Shown here in pieces: positions 51,289 through 61,100 of a stretch of DNA of 64,000 nt. Position 1 is the first letter of the stretch. Each line of letters opens with the position of its first letter. The notes below the pieces were generated by a model. The model saw nothing but the letters and a program-made list of their open reading frames with translations. It was not told the DNA's origin and ran no database searches. Both the position numbers and the translations under genes were made by a program. The stretch is from Dehalococcoidia bacterium. GTDB lineage: Bacteria; Chloroflexota; Dehalococcoidia; Lucifugimonadales; GCA-002694895. The stretch is taken from positions 111,866 to 175,865 of the forward strand of contig JAPYRX010000002.1 of NCBI GenBank assembly GCA_029936815.1. The letters run 5' to 3'.

Positions 51289-52695
51289 TTATAATTCCCT
51301 TATATCTATAAAATGTCCTGAAATAGCCGCTGCTGCCGCCATTTCAGGACTTACTAAATGTGTTCTACCATCTTTCCCTTGCCTACCTTCGAAGTTTCTG
51401 TTTGAAGTGGAAGCGCATCTTTCTTTAGGAGAAAGAATATCTGGGTTCATGCCTAGGCACATTGAACAACCTGCTTCTCTCCATTCGAATCCAGCATCTT
51501 GAAATATTTTATCTAATCCCTTTTCTTCGGCAATTTTTTTAACTAAAGTAGATCCAGGAACAACCATTGCAGATACATTTGGGTTGATTTTTTTGTTTTT
51601 CACTATTGCCGCCGCTGCTTCTAAATCTTCTATTCTTGAATTAGTACATGATCCGATAAATACTCTATCAATTTGAATATCTTGAATTTTCGTATCTGGT
51701 TTAAGTCCCATATATTCTAATGCTTTTGATATCGAAGATTTTTCATCTTCGTCAACAGTATGTTTAGGATTAGGGATTTTCCCCGTAATAGGAGCAACCA
51801 TTCCTGGATTAGTGCCCCATGTTACAAATGGTTCAAGTTCATTACTATCTATAATTATTTTAGTATCATATTTAGCCCCAACATCAGTCCGTAAATCCAA
51901 CCACTCTTTCTTTGCAATTTCAAAATCCTTTCCCTTGGGAGCAAAAGGTTTATTTTCAAGATAATTTATTGTTTTATTATCCGGAGCAATCATACCTGCT
52001 CTTCCGCCTGCTTCAATTGACATATTACAAACGGTCATGCGGCCTTCCATGCTTAAATTTGTAATTGCATCTCCTGTATACTCTATTGCATGCCCCACTG
52101 CACCACTTATCCCAATATGTTTTATTATACCCAATATTAGATCTTTGGCTGTTACACCATTTGGCAATGATCCCTCTATATGTATATTCATTGTTTTTGG
52201 TTTGAATTGTCTTAGAGTTTGCGTTGCTAAGACGTGTTCTACTTCAGAAGTACCTATCCCTATGGCAAAAGATCCGAATGCTCCATTTGTTGATGTGTGA
52301 CTATCTCCACATACAATTATTTTACCAGGTTGAGTTAATCCTAAATCAGGGCCGATTACATGTACTATTCCTTGGTTTTCATGGTACATATCATACAAGG
52401 TTATTCCAAATTCATCACAATTTTTAGTTAATGTTTCAACTTGTTGTTTAGCAATTGGATCAGATATTGTATTCCTTCCTTTCCATGTTGGAATTGCGTG
52501 ATCAGCTACTGCAACAGTTAAATCAGGCCTTCTCACTTTCCTCTGAGCTAATCTTAGTCCTTCAAAAGCTTGAGGAGACGTGACTTCGTGGATCATGTGT
52601 AAATCAACATATAAAATTGAAGGTTGCCCTTCATTTTCATCCACAAGATGCTTTTCCCATATTTTATCAAATAAAGTTTTTGGGTTGTGAGTCAT
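51289..52695 (-). CDS. leuC: 3-isopropylmalate dehydratase, large subunit
   Basis: 468 residues, aconitase superfamily. [4Fe-4S] ligands are in VFIGSCTNSRIEDLEAA and EAGCSMCLGMNPD. Other motifs: YVDLHMIHEVTSPQAF, CGDSHTSTNGAFG, and the C-terminal NFEGRQGKDGRTHLVSPEMA. It works with LeuD; the genes are 5 nt apart. Confidence 0.96.
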   Translation of the reverse strand: MTHNPKTLFDKIWEKHLVDENEGQPSILYVDLHMIHEVTSPQAFEGLRLAQRKVRRPDLTVAVADHAIPTWKGRNTISDPIAKQQVETLTKNCDEFGITLYDMYHENQGIVHVIGPDLGLTQPGKIIVCGDSHTSTNGAFGSFAIGIGTSEVEHVLATQTLRQFKPKTMNIHIEGSLPNGVTAKDLILGIIKHIGISGAVGHAIEYTGDAITNLSMEGRMTVCNMSIEAGGRAGMIAPDNKTINYLENKPFAPKGKDFEIAKKEWLDLRTDVGAKYDTKIIIDSNELEPFVTWGTNPGMVAPITGKIPNPKHTVDEDEKSSISKALEYMGLKPDTKIQDIQIDRVFIGSCTNSRIEDLEAAAAIVKNKKINPNVSAMVVPGSTLVKKIAEEKGLDKIFQDAGFEWREAGCSMCLGMNPDILSPKERCASTSNRNFEGRQGKDGRTHLVSPEMAAAAAISGHFIDIREL

Positions 52696-52705
52696 AATAC
52701 TTGTT

Positions 52706-54229
52706 TTAATTTATTATTAATTTATTTAATCCATCAATATAAGCTTTAGCACTCGATACAAGTATGTCTGTATCTGAGCCTCTTCCTATTACGTTAGAAT
52801 CATCACTTTCTAATCTTACTATAGCGTCACCAATAGCATCAATTCCTTCTGTTACTGCCTCAATTCTCCATTCATTTAAAGTTACTTTAATATCAATCAG
52901 ATTATCAATTGCTTTATATATTGCATCTACAGGGCCTGTCCCACTAGATGTGGAAGATTCGATTTTATTGCTTGAATTATTCTTTATTTTTATGTTTGCA
53001 GTTGGTTGTTTTTCAGACCCAGATTCTATTTCAACTGAGATTAGTTCATATTTATTTTCAGATCTCTCAGATCTTTTTTGATCAGACATTAAAATTTCTA
53101 AATCTTGATTTATAACTTCTTTTTTCTTGTCTGCTAATTTTTTAAATTCTTCGAATGTTTTGTCTAGCTCTTCTTTTGTTAACTCATATCCTAAATCTTC
53201 TAATCTAGATTTCAATCCTGCTCTACCGCTTAGTTTGCTAAGAACTAAAGAATTCCCAGATAAACCTATTGATTCGGGATCCATAATTTCAAATGTAGAT
53301 TTAGCTTTGAGTACTCCATCTTGATGGATTCCTGAAGCGTGCCTAAAAGCATTAGCACCTACAATTGCTTTATTTGGTTGAACAGGAAATCCAGTTATAT
53401 CACTTACTAATCTACTGGTTTTATATATTTGTTTAGTATTGATGCCTGTGCTTACATTCAATAAATCTTCTCTAGTATCTATTGCCATTATTACTTCTTC
53501 TAAAGCAGCGTTTCCTGCTCTTTCTCCAAGTCCATTTATACATCCTTCAATTTGGCGAGCACCTGCTGTTATTGCAGCAAGGCTATTTGAAACTGCTAAC
53601 CCTAGATCGTTATGACAGTGCACGCTAGTAATAACTTTATCCATGTTAGGGACATTATTAATTACATCCTCTATTCTTTTTTTAAATTCCCACGGCATTG
53701 TATAGCCAACTGTATCAGGTATATTTATCGTAGTTGCGCCAGCTTTAACGGTGGCTTCGATTAATTGATATAAGAAATCCATATCAGTTCTAGAAGCATC
53801 CATTGGTGAAAACTCAATGTCATCACAATATTTTTTTGCTTGTTCAACACAATATACAGCCATATTTAAAACATCTTCTCTGTTTTTTTTCAGTTGGTTA
53901 ATTATTTGAATATCAGAGCTGTTGATAAAAACATGAATTCTTGGGCTTTCAGCATTTTTTATCGCTCCCCATGCAGCCTCAATATCAGAAGGAATACACC
54001 TGGCTAATGCTGCTATAGTAGGGCCTTTAATTTCTTTGGCAATTTGTGCGACTGATTCAAAATCTCCAGGAGATGAAGCAGGGAATCCAGCTTCTATAAT
54101 ATCAACATTAAGTGCTTTGAGTTGATGAGCGATTTCTATTTTCTCAGATTTTGTCAATCCTATGCCAGCAGATTGCTCACCGTCTCTTAATGTAGTATCA
54201 AAAATAAGTATTTTTTCATTTTCACTCAT
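52706..54229 (-). CDS. leuA: 2-isopropylmalate synthase
   Basis: 507 residues. HMGL-like TIM barrel with FDTTLRDGEQSAGIGLTKSE, the metal-binding HxH in VHCHNDLG, CINGLGERAGNA, and the HASGIHQDGVLK segment. The C-terminal regulatory LeuA-dimer domain is at about 390-507 with GTGPVDAIYKAID. Leucine feedback inhibition through this domain is expected. It condenses 2-oxoisovalerate with acetyl-CoA, the first step to leucine. Confidence 0.95.
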   Translation of the reverse strand: MSENEKILIFDTTLRDGEQSAGIGLTKSEKIEIAHQLKALNVDIIEAGFPASSPGDFESVAQIAKEIKGPTIAALARCIPSDIEAAWGAIKNAESPRIHVFINSSDIQIINQLKKNREDVLNMAVYCVEQAKKYCDDIEFSPMDASRTDMDFLYQLIEATVKAGATTINIPDTVGYTMPWEFKKRIEDVINNVPNMDKVITSVHCHNDLGLAVSNSLAAITAGARQIEGCINGLGERAGNAALEEVIMAIDTREDLLNVSTGINTKQIYKTSRLVSDITGFPVQPNKAIVGANAFRHASGIHQDGVLKAKSTFEIMDPESIGLSGNSLVLSKLSGRAGLKSRLEDLGYELTKEELDKTFEEFKKLADKKKEVINQDLEILMSDQKRSERSENKYELISVEIESGSEKQPTANIKIKNNSSNKIESSTSSGTGPVDAIYKAIDNLIDIKVTLNEWRIEAVTEGIDAIGDAIVRLESDDSNVIGRGSDTDILVSSAKAYIDGLNKLIIN

Positions 54230-54247
54230 AATAACCTTCTCTATTTA

Positions 54248-55243
54248 CTAAGAATCTTTTAAAAATGGCATCATATCTCTTAATTCTTTTCCTATTTTTT
54301 CTATTGGGTGCGAGCTATTTTCTTTTCTTAATTTTTCAAAACGATGTAAACCCTCATCATTCTCAGCAATCCATTCTTTTGCGAATGATCCGTCTTGAAT
54401 GTCATTTAAAACTTTTTGCATATTTTCTTTTACTGATTCATCTATAATCATAGGACCCCTTGTGAGGTCTCCATATTCTGCAGTAGTACTAATTGAATAT
54501 CTCATATAATCCAATCCGCCTTCATACATTAAATCAACAATAAGTTTTAATTCATGCAGGCACTCAAAATATGCAGACTCAGGCTGATAGCCTGCTTCAA
54601 CTAATGTTTCAAAAGCATATTTAACTAGTTGTGCTGTTCCGCCACATAGAACTGCTTGTTCGCCAAATAAATCTGTCTCAGTTTCTTCTTTGAAAGTAGT
54701 GTTTAAAACACCTGCTCTTGTGCAACCAACAGCCTTGGCATATGCTAGTCCTTTTTGTTCAGCTGATCCTGAAGGATTTTGGTGTATAGCTAATAATCCG
54801 GGAACTCCAGATCCTTTTGTAAATACCTCTCGCATTCTGTGACCAGGAGCTTTAGGAGCGACCATTATTACATCCACGTTTTCAGGTGGAACTATTGTTT
54901 TATAGTGAATATTAAAACCATGAGCAAACATTAAAGTTTTGCTTTCATCTAAGTTTGGCTCAACAAATTCGTTATATACCGATGGTTGAACAGTATCTGG
55001 CAATAGCAACATAATTATATCAGAGTTTTTAGTTACTTCATCTACTGTGCTTACTTCCAACCCATCTTTTTCAGCTTTATCCCAGCTTTTACTTCCTTCA
55101 TAAAGTCCTACTCTAACTTTAATCCCGCTATCATGTGCGCTAAGAGCATGTGCGTGACCTTGGCTACCATAACCAATTACGGCAATTGATTTGTCTTTTA
55201 GAATATTTAGATCAGCATCTGAATCATAAAACATTTTAGCCAT
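54248..55243 (-). CDS. ilvC: Ketol-acid reductoisomerase
   Basis: 331 residues, class I length. NADPH-binding [17 protein letters not shown], the [12 protein letters not shown] loop, [20 protein letters not shown] with the metal ligands, and [18 protein letters not shown]. It converts acetolactate to dihydroxyisovalerate. It lies between ilvN and leuA in the operon. Confidence 0.96.
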   Translation of the reverse strand: MAKMFYDSDADLNILKDKSIAVIGYGSQGHAHALSAHDSGIKVRVGLYEGSKSWDKAEKDGLEVSTVDEVTKNSDIIMLLLPDTVQPSVYNEFVEPNLDESKTLMFAHGFNIHYKTIVPPENVDVIMVAPKAPGHRMREVFTKGSGVPGLLAIHQNPSGSAEQKGLAYAKAVGCTRAGVLNTTFKEETETDLFGEQAVLCGGTAQLVKYAFETLVEAGYQPESAYFECLHELKLIVDLMYEGGLDYMRYSISTTAEYGDLTRGPMIIDESVKENMQKVLNDIQDGSFAKEWIAENDEGLHRFEKLRKENSSHPIEKIGKELRDMMPFLKDS

Positions 55244-55244
55244 A

Positions 55245-55766
55245 TTAAATCTCCTTCCTTTTATTAATTTTTTCTCTATTCATAGCAATTATTCCTGTTC
55301 TTATAACTTCGATTATTCCAAAATTTTTCAACAAATCTTGCAAAGCTCTTATTTTTTGATCGTCACCTGTAGCTTCAATAATTATAGAATTTGCACTCAC
55401 ATCTACGATTTTAGATCTGTAAATTGATACAAGTTGTATGATTTCGTTTCTTGTATTTGGAGTTGAAGTTATTTTTATAAGAGCTAATTCTCTTGATACT
55501 ATATTATCATCTGAGACGTCATTAACTTTAATCACATCTATTAATTTATGTAATTGTTTAGTTAATTTTTCAACAATATCATCTCCACCTTCAACTATAA
55601 CAGTTAATCTAGATAGATTATCTATTTCACTGTGACCGACTGCTAGACTTTGGATATTAAATGCTCTTCTTCTGAGCATACTTGTAATACGGTTTAAAAC
55701 ACCAGGTTTATCGTTTACCAACGCAGTTACAATTCTAGTTTCTAGTTGTGAGTTATTTTTAATCAT
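55245..55766 (-). CDS. ilvN: Acetolactate synthase, small regulatory subunit
   Basis: 173 residues with an N-terminal ACT domain ([32 protein letters not shown]) and the C-terminal ALS_ss domain. It activates IlvB and confers branched-chain amino-acid feedback. It overlaps the ilvB stop codon by 1 nt, suggesting translational coupling. Confidence 0.94.
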   Translation of the reverse strand: MIKNNSQLETRIVTALVNDKPGVLNRITSMLRRRAFNIQSLAVGHSEIDNLSRLTVIVEGGDDIVEKLTKQLHKLIDVIKVNDVSDDNIVSRELALIKITSTPNTRNEIIQLVSIYRSKIVDVSANSIIIEATGDDQKIRALQDLLKNFGIIEVIRTGIIAMNREKINKRKEI

Positions 55767-57466
55767 TACTTTATTTCCTGTGATGTAGGTTCTTCCATCA
55801 TATCCTCTACCGTTGCTCCAGAAGGGATCATAGGGTACACATTTTCTTCGGATTCTACAATGAAGTCAATTAGTACGGGGCCATCATGATCAATTGCATC
55901 TTGAATTGCTGATTTAACTTGTTTTTTATCAGTTACTTTAATTCCTAATATCCCAAAAGCTTCTGCTAATTTAACAAAATCCGGGATTCCGTTGTATGAA
56001 GTTGAGACATAGGATTTTTCGTAAAATAATTCTTGCCACTGCCTAACCATGCCAAGGAATCCGTTATTTATGATTGCAAATTTTATTGGAAGTTTGTTTT
56101 CTGCTATTGTTGCTAACTCTGTCATAGTCATCATAAATCCTCCGTCGCCTGCAATAGACCATACCATTTCGTCAGGCCTACCTACTTGAGCTCCCAGCGC
56201 TCCTGGAACCTCAAAGCCCATCGCTCCAGCACCTCCTGATGTTATGAGTTTATTTTTTTCATTAAACGTATAATGCTGAGCAGCCCACATTTGATGTTGC
56301 CCAACACCTGTTACAATTATTGCTTTACCTTCAGTTATTTCATGAAGTTCTTTTATAATATATTGAGGAATCAATTTTTGTGTGTCTCTAAGTTTTAAAG
56401 GGTGGTTGTTTTTGATTCTATCAATTTGAATCAACCATTCAGAGTGTTCTTTGTCTTTTACATTTGTAATTAATTCTTTTAAAGCTGTTTTTGCATCCGA
56501 AACAATAGGTACGTCTACTTGTATGATTTTCCCAACTTCGGAAGGGTCTATGTCTATATGAATTTTTTTTGCTGATACGGCAAATTTTTCTGGATTCCCT
56601 GTAATTCTGTCATCAAATCTCATTCCTACAGCAATTATTAAATCTGCTTGATCAAGTATAAGATTAGAATAGGCCATTCCGTGCATTCCTGGCCATCCAT
56701 AATATAAGTAATGATTAGCCGGAAAAGAGCTTAATCCAAGTAAAGTATTTATTACAGGGATTTGACATTTTTCTGCTAGAGATAGAAGTTCTTGATATGC
56801 ATTAGAGATTTTAATGCCATGCCCAGCTAGTATAACTGGTCTTTTAGCTTCTTTTATTAATATAGAAGCTTTCTTTATTTGTTTTTGGTTTACAGCAATA
56901 TTGGGTTTATATCCTCGAATATCAATATTTTGAGGATACTCAAATATGCCGTCTTCTTGTAGAATATCTTTTGGGATATCAACTAATACAGGGCCAGGAC
57001 GTCCGGTTGTCGCTATATGGAATGCTTCCTTAATAATGCTTCCTATATCTTTTGTTTCCATTACCAAATAGTTATGTTTAGTTATGGGTAAGGTGATTCC
57101 TGTAATATCAGTTTCTTGAAAGGCGTCGGTTCCAATCGCAGGCCTACCGACTTGCCCTGTGATAGCAACTAATGGCACGGAATCCATTTGTGCTGTAGCT
57201 ATGCCTGTCACTAAGTTTGTTGTACCTGGACCGGAAGTTGCAAATGCTACGCCTGCTTTCCCGGTGGCTCGAGCATAAGCATCAGCTGCATGAGCAGCAC
57301 CTTGTTCGTGTCTTACTAAAATATGATTTAATTGTGGATATTCGGGAAGAACTTGGTAAAGTGGAAGTATAGCACCTCCTGGTATACCAAAAATATGATC
57401 AACATTTTCTTTTATTAAGGACTCACAAACCATTTGTGAACCATTTTTTATAATTTCATTATTCAT
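55766..57466 (-). CDS. ilvB: Acetolactate synthase, large catalytic subunit
   Basis: 566 residues, a ThDP-dependent enzyme. Catalytic Glu region IFGIPGGAILPLYQVL and VRHEQGAAHAADAYARATGK, the central FAD-binding domain with DQADLIIAVGMRFDDR, and the ThDP/Mg site GDGGFMMTMTELATI ... INNGFLG. First gene of the branched-chain operon. A T-box leader with a terminator lies immediately upstream, so its expression should depend on the charging of a branched-chain tRNA. Confidence 0.96.
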   Translation of the reverse strand: MNNEIIKNGSQMVCESLIKENVDHIFGIPGGAILPLYQVLPEYPQLNHILVRHEQGAAHAADAYARATGKAGVAFATSGPGTTNLVTGIATAQMDSVPLVAITGQVGRPAIGTDAFQETDITGITLPITKHNYLVMETKDIGSIIKEAFHIATTGRPGPVLVDIPKDILQEDGIFEYPQNIDIRGYKPNIAVNQKQIKKASILIKEAKRPVILAGHGIKISNAYQELLSLAEKCQIPVINTLLGLSSFPANHYLYYGWPGMHGMAYSNLILDQADLIIAVGMRFDDRITGNPEKFAVSAKKIHIDIDPSEVGKIIQVDVPIVSDAKTALKELITNVKDKEHSEWLIQIDRIKNNHPLKLRDTQKLIPQYIIKELHEITEGKAIIVTGVGQHQMWAAQHYTFNEKNKLITSGGAGAMGFEVPGALGAQVGRPDEMVWSIAGDGGFMMTMTELATIAENKLPIKFAIINNGFLGMVRQWQELFYEKSYVSTSYNGIPDFVKLAEAFGILGIKVTDKKQVKSAIQDAIDHDGPVLIDFIVESEENVYPMIPSGATVEDMMEEPTSQEIK

Positions 57467-57480
57467 TTATTTATTCTTTT

Positions 57481-57735
57481 TATAAAATAAAAACCCGTCC
57501 CCAAGGGACGGGAAAATTACCCGTGGTACCACCCTAATTGCTACCAATTATAGTAAGCCACTTCATACTAGCTGTAACGGGCATACCCGTCTATCTCTAA
57601 TATTTTCAAGATAGCACTCCAAGGTGAGTTCTAAAGTTTTATGATATCGACTTTCACTAGACTCGACTCGCTAAAACATAAAGTCCTTCATACTATTCCT
57701 TATCATCGCTTTGAATATTATATTTTCAGTGAGAT
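57481..57735 (-). promoter_or_regulatory. T-box leader (tRNA-sensing riboswitch) of the ilv-leu operon
   Basis: On the minus strand the T-box motif AGGGTGGTACCACG is at 57535-57522, with the tRNA-end-pairing UGGU suited to an A discriminator. The terminator follows: 7-bp stem CCCGTCC/GGACGGG (57494-57500, 57506-57512) and a U-run to 57484. The competing antiterminator can form through ACGGG and CCCGT. Stem I is upstream; within GAACUCACC (57631-57623) CUC (57628-57626) is the likely specifier, a Leu codon. An AUC at about 57643-57645 (Ile) is an alternative. Uncharged tRNA would stabilise the antiterminator and turn on the operon. Confidence 0.9.
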
Positions 57736-57738
57736 AAT

Positions 57739-57767
57739 ATAATAAATAACCTGTAGAATTGTGTCAA
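57739..57767 (-). promoter_or_regulatory. Sigma-A promoter of the ilv-leu operon
   Basis: Minus strand TTGACA (57767-57762), a 17-nt spacer, TATTAT (57744-57739), predicting a start near 57732 at the beginning of the T-box leader. The -35 is perfect and the -10 has five of six consensus bases. Confidence 0.75.
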
Positions 57768-57835
57768 TTATATCTTAGGGTAAATATACAATAATTTATA
57801 TCAACTTTGCTTAAAAAACCCTTTAGAGGATGAAA

Positions 57836-58882
57836 ATGTACTTAATTGAGAAATATAAAAATTTTCTGCCAATCAATTCTGATACTCCGTTAATTAGTAT
57901 GGGTGAAGGATTTACTCCTTTGGTTAAGTCTAGAAATATAGTTAAGGATATTGGGTGTAAGGAATTATATTTTAAATTAGAAGGATGCAACCCTTCAGGT
58001 TCTTTCAAAGACAGAGGAATGGTAATGGCTGTTTCTAAAGCTCTTGAAAAAAAGGCAAAAAAAATTATATGCGCTTCTACAGGAAATACGAGTGCTTCGG
58101 CTGCAGCTTTTGGAGCTTATTGTGATTTGGAAACCATAGTGTTGATACCCGAAGGGAAAATTTCTTTAGGTAAATTGTCTCAGACAGTTGCTTATGGAGC
58201 GAAAATAATATCGGTTAGAGGTAATTTTGATCAAGCATTAAATTTAGTAAAAGAAATTGCTGATAAACAAGATAGTATAGAATTAGTTAATTCTTTGAAT
58301 CCAAATAGAATTCATGGTCAAAAAACAGGAGCATTTGAAATAGTTGATGAATTAGGGTATTCTCCTGATTACATGGTTCTCCCTGTTGGCAACGCTGGTA
58401 ATATTACAGCGTATTGGGAAGGATATAAGATTTATCATGATTTGAAAAACATTGAACTTCCTAAAATGACAGGATTTCAAGCTATGAATTCTGCGCCTAT
58501 TGTAAATAACGCACCTGTGAAAAATCCTCAAACCATCGCTACTGCAATTAGGATTGGCAATCCTGCAAGTTGGAATCAAGCAAAAAATGCTTTAGAAGAA
58601 TCAAATGGATCGATTAATGCAATAGAAGATGATAGAATCATCGAGGCTTATAAACATATTGCGTCGATGGAAGGTATTTTTGTTGAACCAGCGTCTAGTA
58701 TAACCATAGCTGGCCTTTATGATATGAAAAATAAAAATTATGACTTTTCAGGACAATCAGTAGTATGTGTTTTAACCGGATCAGGATTGAAAGACCCTGG
58801 ATTTGCAGAGACTTACTTAGAATTAGAGCAACAAATAATTGATCCGGACATCAATGCTTTAGAAGAAATCTTACTAGTTTAG
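57836..58882 (+). CDS. thrC: Threonine synthase
   Basis: 348 residues. I chose the second of two close ATGs (57836) because GAGG lies 6 nt before it but touches the first. It is a short ThrC of the tryptophan-synthase-beta PLP fold: Schiff-base Lys58 in NPSGSFKDRGMV, CASTGNTSASAAA, GNAGNITAYWEG, and VEPASSITIAGL. It makes threonine from O-phosphohomoserine. It is divergent from the ilv operon; the two start regions share 360 bp. Confidence 0.93.
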   Translation: MYLIEKYKNFLPINSDTPLISMGEGFTPLVKSRNIVKDIGCKELYFKLEGCNPSGSFKDRGMVMAVSKALEKKAKKIICASTGNTSASAAAFGAYCDLETIVLIPEGKISLGKLSQTVAYGAKIISVRGNFDQALNLVKEIADKQDSIELVNSLNPNRIHGQKTGAFEIVDELGYSPDYMVLPVGNAGNITAYWEGYKIYHDLKNIELPKMTGFQAMNSAPIVNNAPVKNPQTIATAIRIGNPASWNQAKNALEESNGSINAIEDDRIIEAYKHIASMEGIFVEPASSITIAGLYDMKNKNYDFSGQSVVCVLTGSGLKDPGFAETYLELEQQIIDPDINALEEILLV

Positions 58883-58896
58883 AAAACTTACGTAAA

Positions 58897-59889
58897 ATGG
58901 AAATAAAATATCTTGAACTCTCTTGGAATGAGGCGAAGGAAAAAATCAATGATTGGAACGATCTGTTGTCTCAGTCAGATTTTCCTAACCCGTTTGTGTC
59001 TATAGCATTTTATGATGCATGGGTTAATACATTTGTAGATGACATTTCTAATATAAAAGTTATTTTTTTTTACTATGATAATAATCTTGTAGGAATAGCT
59101 CCTTTGATGGTTGATCTAGAACGCAAAACAATTGCAATATTAGGTGATAAGGATTTGTTTGATTATAGAGATATTATAGTCAACCCAATTTATTCCGAAC
59201 ATATTTACGAATTGTTATTTAATAAAATTACCAAAGAAAATAATTACAACGATTTCGCATTTATTTTAGAATCAATCCCAGAACAATCTGGGTTGTTTAA
59301 TTATTCAGATAATGCAAATACTAATAATCAATTTGTTAAATTAGAAGAGGACGTTACCCCCATTATAAATTTGGTCAACGATTGGGAAGAATACCTGATG
59401 TCACTAAGTAAAAAACAAAGACATGAAGTAAGAAGAAAAATCAGAAAATTTGAAGCTCAGAACTTTTCGTCAAATTTGATAACAGATAAAATCGAATTGA
59501 ATGATTTCAATTCTGAATTTTTTTCTTTGTTTGTTAAAAGCAGACAAGATAAGGAAGAATTCTTAACGGAACAAAGAAAAAAATTCTTTATTCAAATGTT
59601 AAATAATTTTGCTGATATTGAGCAGTTAAGAATTTTATGTTTATACGATGATCAGAAACTTATTTCAGCTTGTATTGTTATTGATTATGATGAAACATAT
59701 TTTTTGTATAATAATGCGTATTCATTAATGTATAACTCGTTTAGCGTAGGATTAGTAAGTAAAATTTTTGCTATTAAAGAAAGTATTGACCGTAATAAGA
59801 AAACATTTAATTTTTTAAGAGGAAATGAAAAATACAAATATAGTTTAGGCGGTGAAGATATAAAATTATTTAATGTACGAGTTAATTAA
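58897..59889 (+). CDS. CelD/BcsL-like GNAT acyltransferase
   Basis: 330 residues with the layout of the CelD/FemX-like double-GNAT group: FPNPFVSIAFYDAWVNTF at the N-terminus, LVGIAPLMVD, KKQRHEVRRKIRKFE in the middle, and a second GNAT half with AIKESIDRNKKTFNFLRGNE. Members act in polysaccharide or surface-sugar metabolism or unknown acyl transfer. It follows thrC by 14 nt and precedes a glycosyltransferase by 2 nt. Confidence 0.8.
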   Translation: MEIKYLELSWNEAKEKINDWNDLLSQSDFPNPFVSIAFYDAWVNTFVDDISNIKVIFFYYDNNLVGIAPLMVDLERKTIAILGDKDLFDYRDIIVNPIYSEHIYELLFNKITKENNYNDFAFILESIPEQSGLFNYSDNANTNNQFVKLEEDVTPIINLVNDWEEYLMSLSKKQRHEVRRKIRKFEAQNFSSNLITDKIELNDFNSEFFSLFVKSRQDKEEFLTEQRKKFFIQMLNNFADIEQLRILCLYDDQKLISACIVIDYDETYFLYNNAYSLMYNSFSVGLVSKIFAIKESIDRNKKTFNFLRGNEKYKYSLGGEDIKLFNVRVN

Positions 59890-59891
59890 AT

Positions 59892-61100
59892 ATGAATATA
59901 TTAATAATTTCGTTTCACACATGTCCAGTAAACAAATTGGGCGAAAAAGATTCGGGCGGCCTCAATCTGTACGTAAATCAATTATCCCATGAACTTGGCA
60001 TCAAGGAACACAACGTAGATATTTATACTAGAAAACATGATGCATACGATCCGATAGAAATTGCAATCAATAAAAATGCCAAATTGATTCATTTTGATGC
60101 AGGAGATCTTAATAAAAACAAATCAGAGATGACTGGTTTTATAGACGTGTTTACCAAGAATATTTTAGATTATATTAATTTAAAATCTATTTCTTATGAT
60201 CTTATTTTCTCCAATTATTGGATGTCAGGTATAATTGGAGAAAATATTAGTGAAATATTAGAAATTCCTCATGTTATAAATTTTCATACCATGGGTAAAA
60301 CAAAAACAACTGTTAATTACTTAGAGAATGAAAGTGATTACAGAATTGAAAATGAAATTGAATTAATTAAAAACAGTGATGCAATCATAGTACCTTCATT
60401 TCAGGAAAAAGAAAATTTATTAGATAATTATCAACATAATAATAATATATATACAGTTTCACCAGGAGTTGATTTAGATCAATTCAAACAACTTGACAGA
60501 GAAAAATCGAGAAACATCCTAGATATTGATCATAATAGCTTGGTGTTATTATCTGTAGGCAGATTGGAGCCATTAAAAGGATATGACATACTAATAGATA
60601 CACTTACTTATATTAATTATGATGATATAGATTTCAAATTCTTTATCATTGGCGGAGATGGTAAATCTGAAGATGAATTGCAAAGATTGAAAAAAATTGC
60701 AAAAGATAAAAATGTTATCGATAAAATACATTTTATAGGAGCTATTGATCACGACTTACTTCCAATTTATTTCTCAGCAGCAGATGTTTTTACTATGCCA
60801 TCTGCGTATGAAACATTTGGAATAGCGGCTTTAGAGGCAAGCGCATGTGGCCTTCCTATAATTGCACCACAAGTTGGTGGTTTGAAATCAATAGTTAAGC
60901 ACGGGAAGACCGGATATTTAACTGTTAATAGATGCCCGGAATCTCTTATGCATTATTTGGAGATTTTACTTAAAAACAAACCTATAAGAGATGCTTTCGG
61001 ATATAATTCCAGGCTACATGCTATGAATTTCAGTTGGGAAAAATCAACTGATGATTTGGTAAAAGTTTTTGAGGAAGTACTATTAACAACTTTGGATTAA
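59892..61100 (+). CDS. GT4-family glycosyltransferase, MshA-like
   Basis: 402 residues. An N-terminal GT-B domain starts MNILIISFHTCPVNKLGEKD then GGLNLYVNQLSHELG, very like MshA or sucrose-phosphate synthase. The C-terminal domain has SVGRLEPLKGYDILI, and the nucleotide-sugar loop FTMPSAYETFGIAALEASAC followed by GLPIIAPQVGG. MshA makes the first mycothiol intermediate from UDP-GlcNAc and inositol phosphate; the acceptor here is unknown. The convergent gene downstream encodes an MshD-like GNAT. Confidence 0.85.
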   Translation: MNILIISFHTCPVNKLGEKDSGGLNLYVNQLSHELGIKEHNVDIYTRKHDAYDPIEIAINKNAKLIHFDAGDLNKNKSEMTGFIDVFTKNILDYINLKSISYDLIFSNYWMSGIIGENISEILEIPHVINFHTMGKTKTTVNYLENESDYRIENEIELIKNSDAIIVPSFQEKENLLDNYQHNNNIYTVSPGVDLDQFKQLDREKSRNILDIDHNSLVLLSVGRLEPLKGYDILIDTLTYINYDDIDFKFFIIGGDGKSEDELQRLKKIAKDKNVIDKIHFIGAIDHDLLPIYFSAADVFTMPSAYETFGIAALEASACGLPIIAPQVGGLKSIVKHGKTGYLTVNRCPESLMHYLEILLKNKPIRDAFGYNSRLHAMNFSWEKSTDDLVKVFEEVLLTTLD

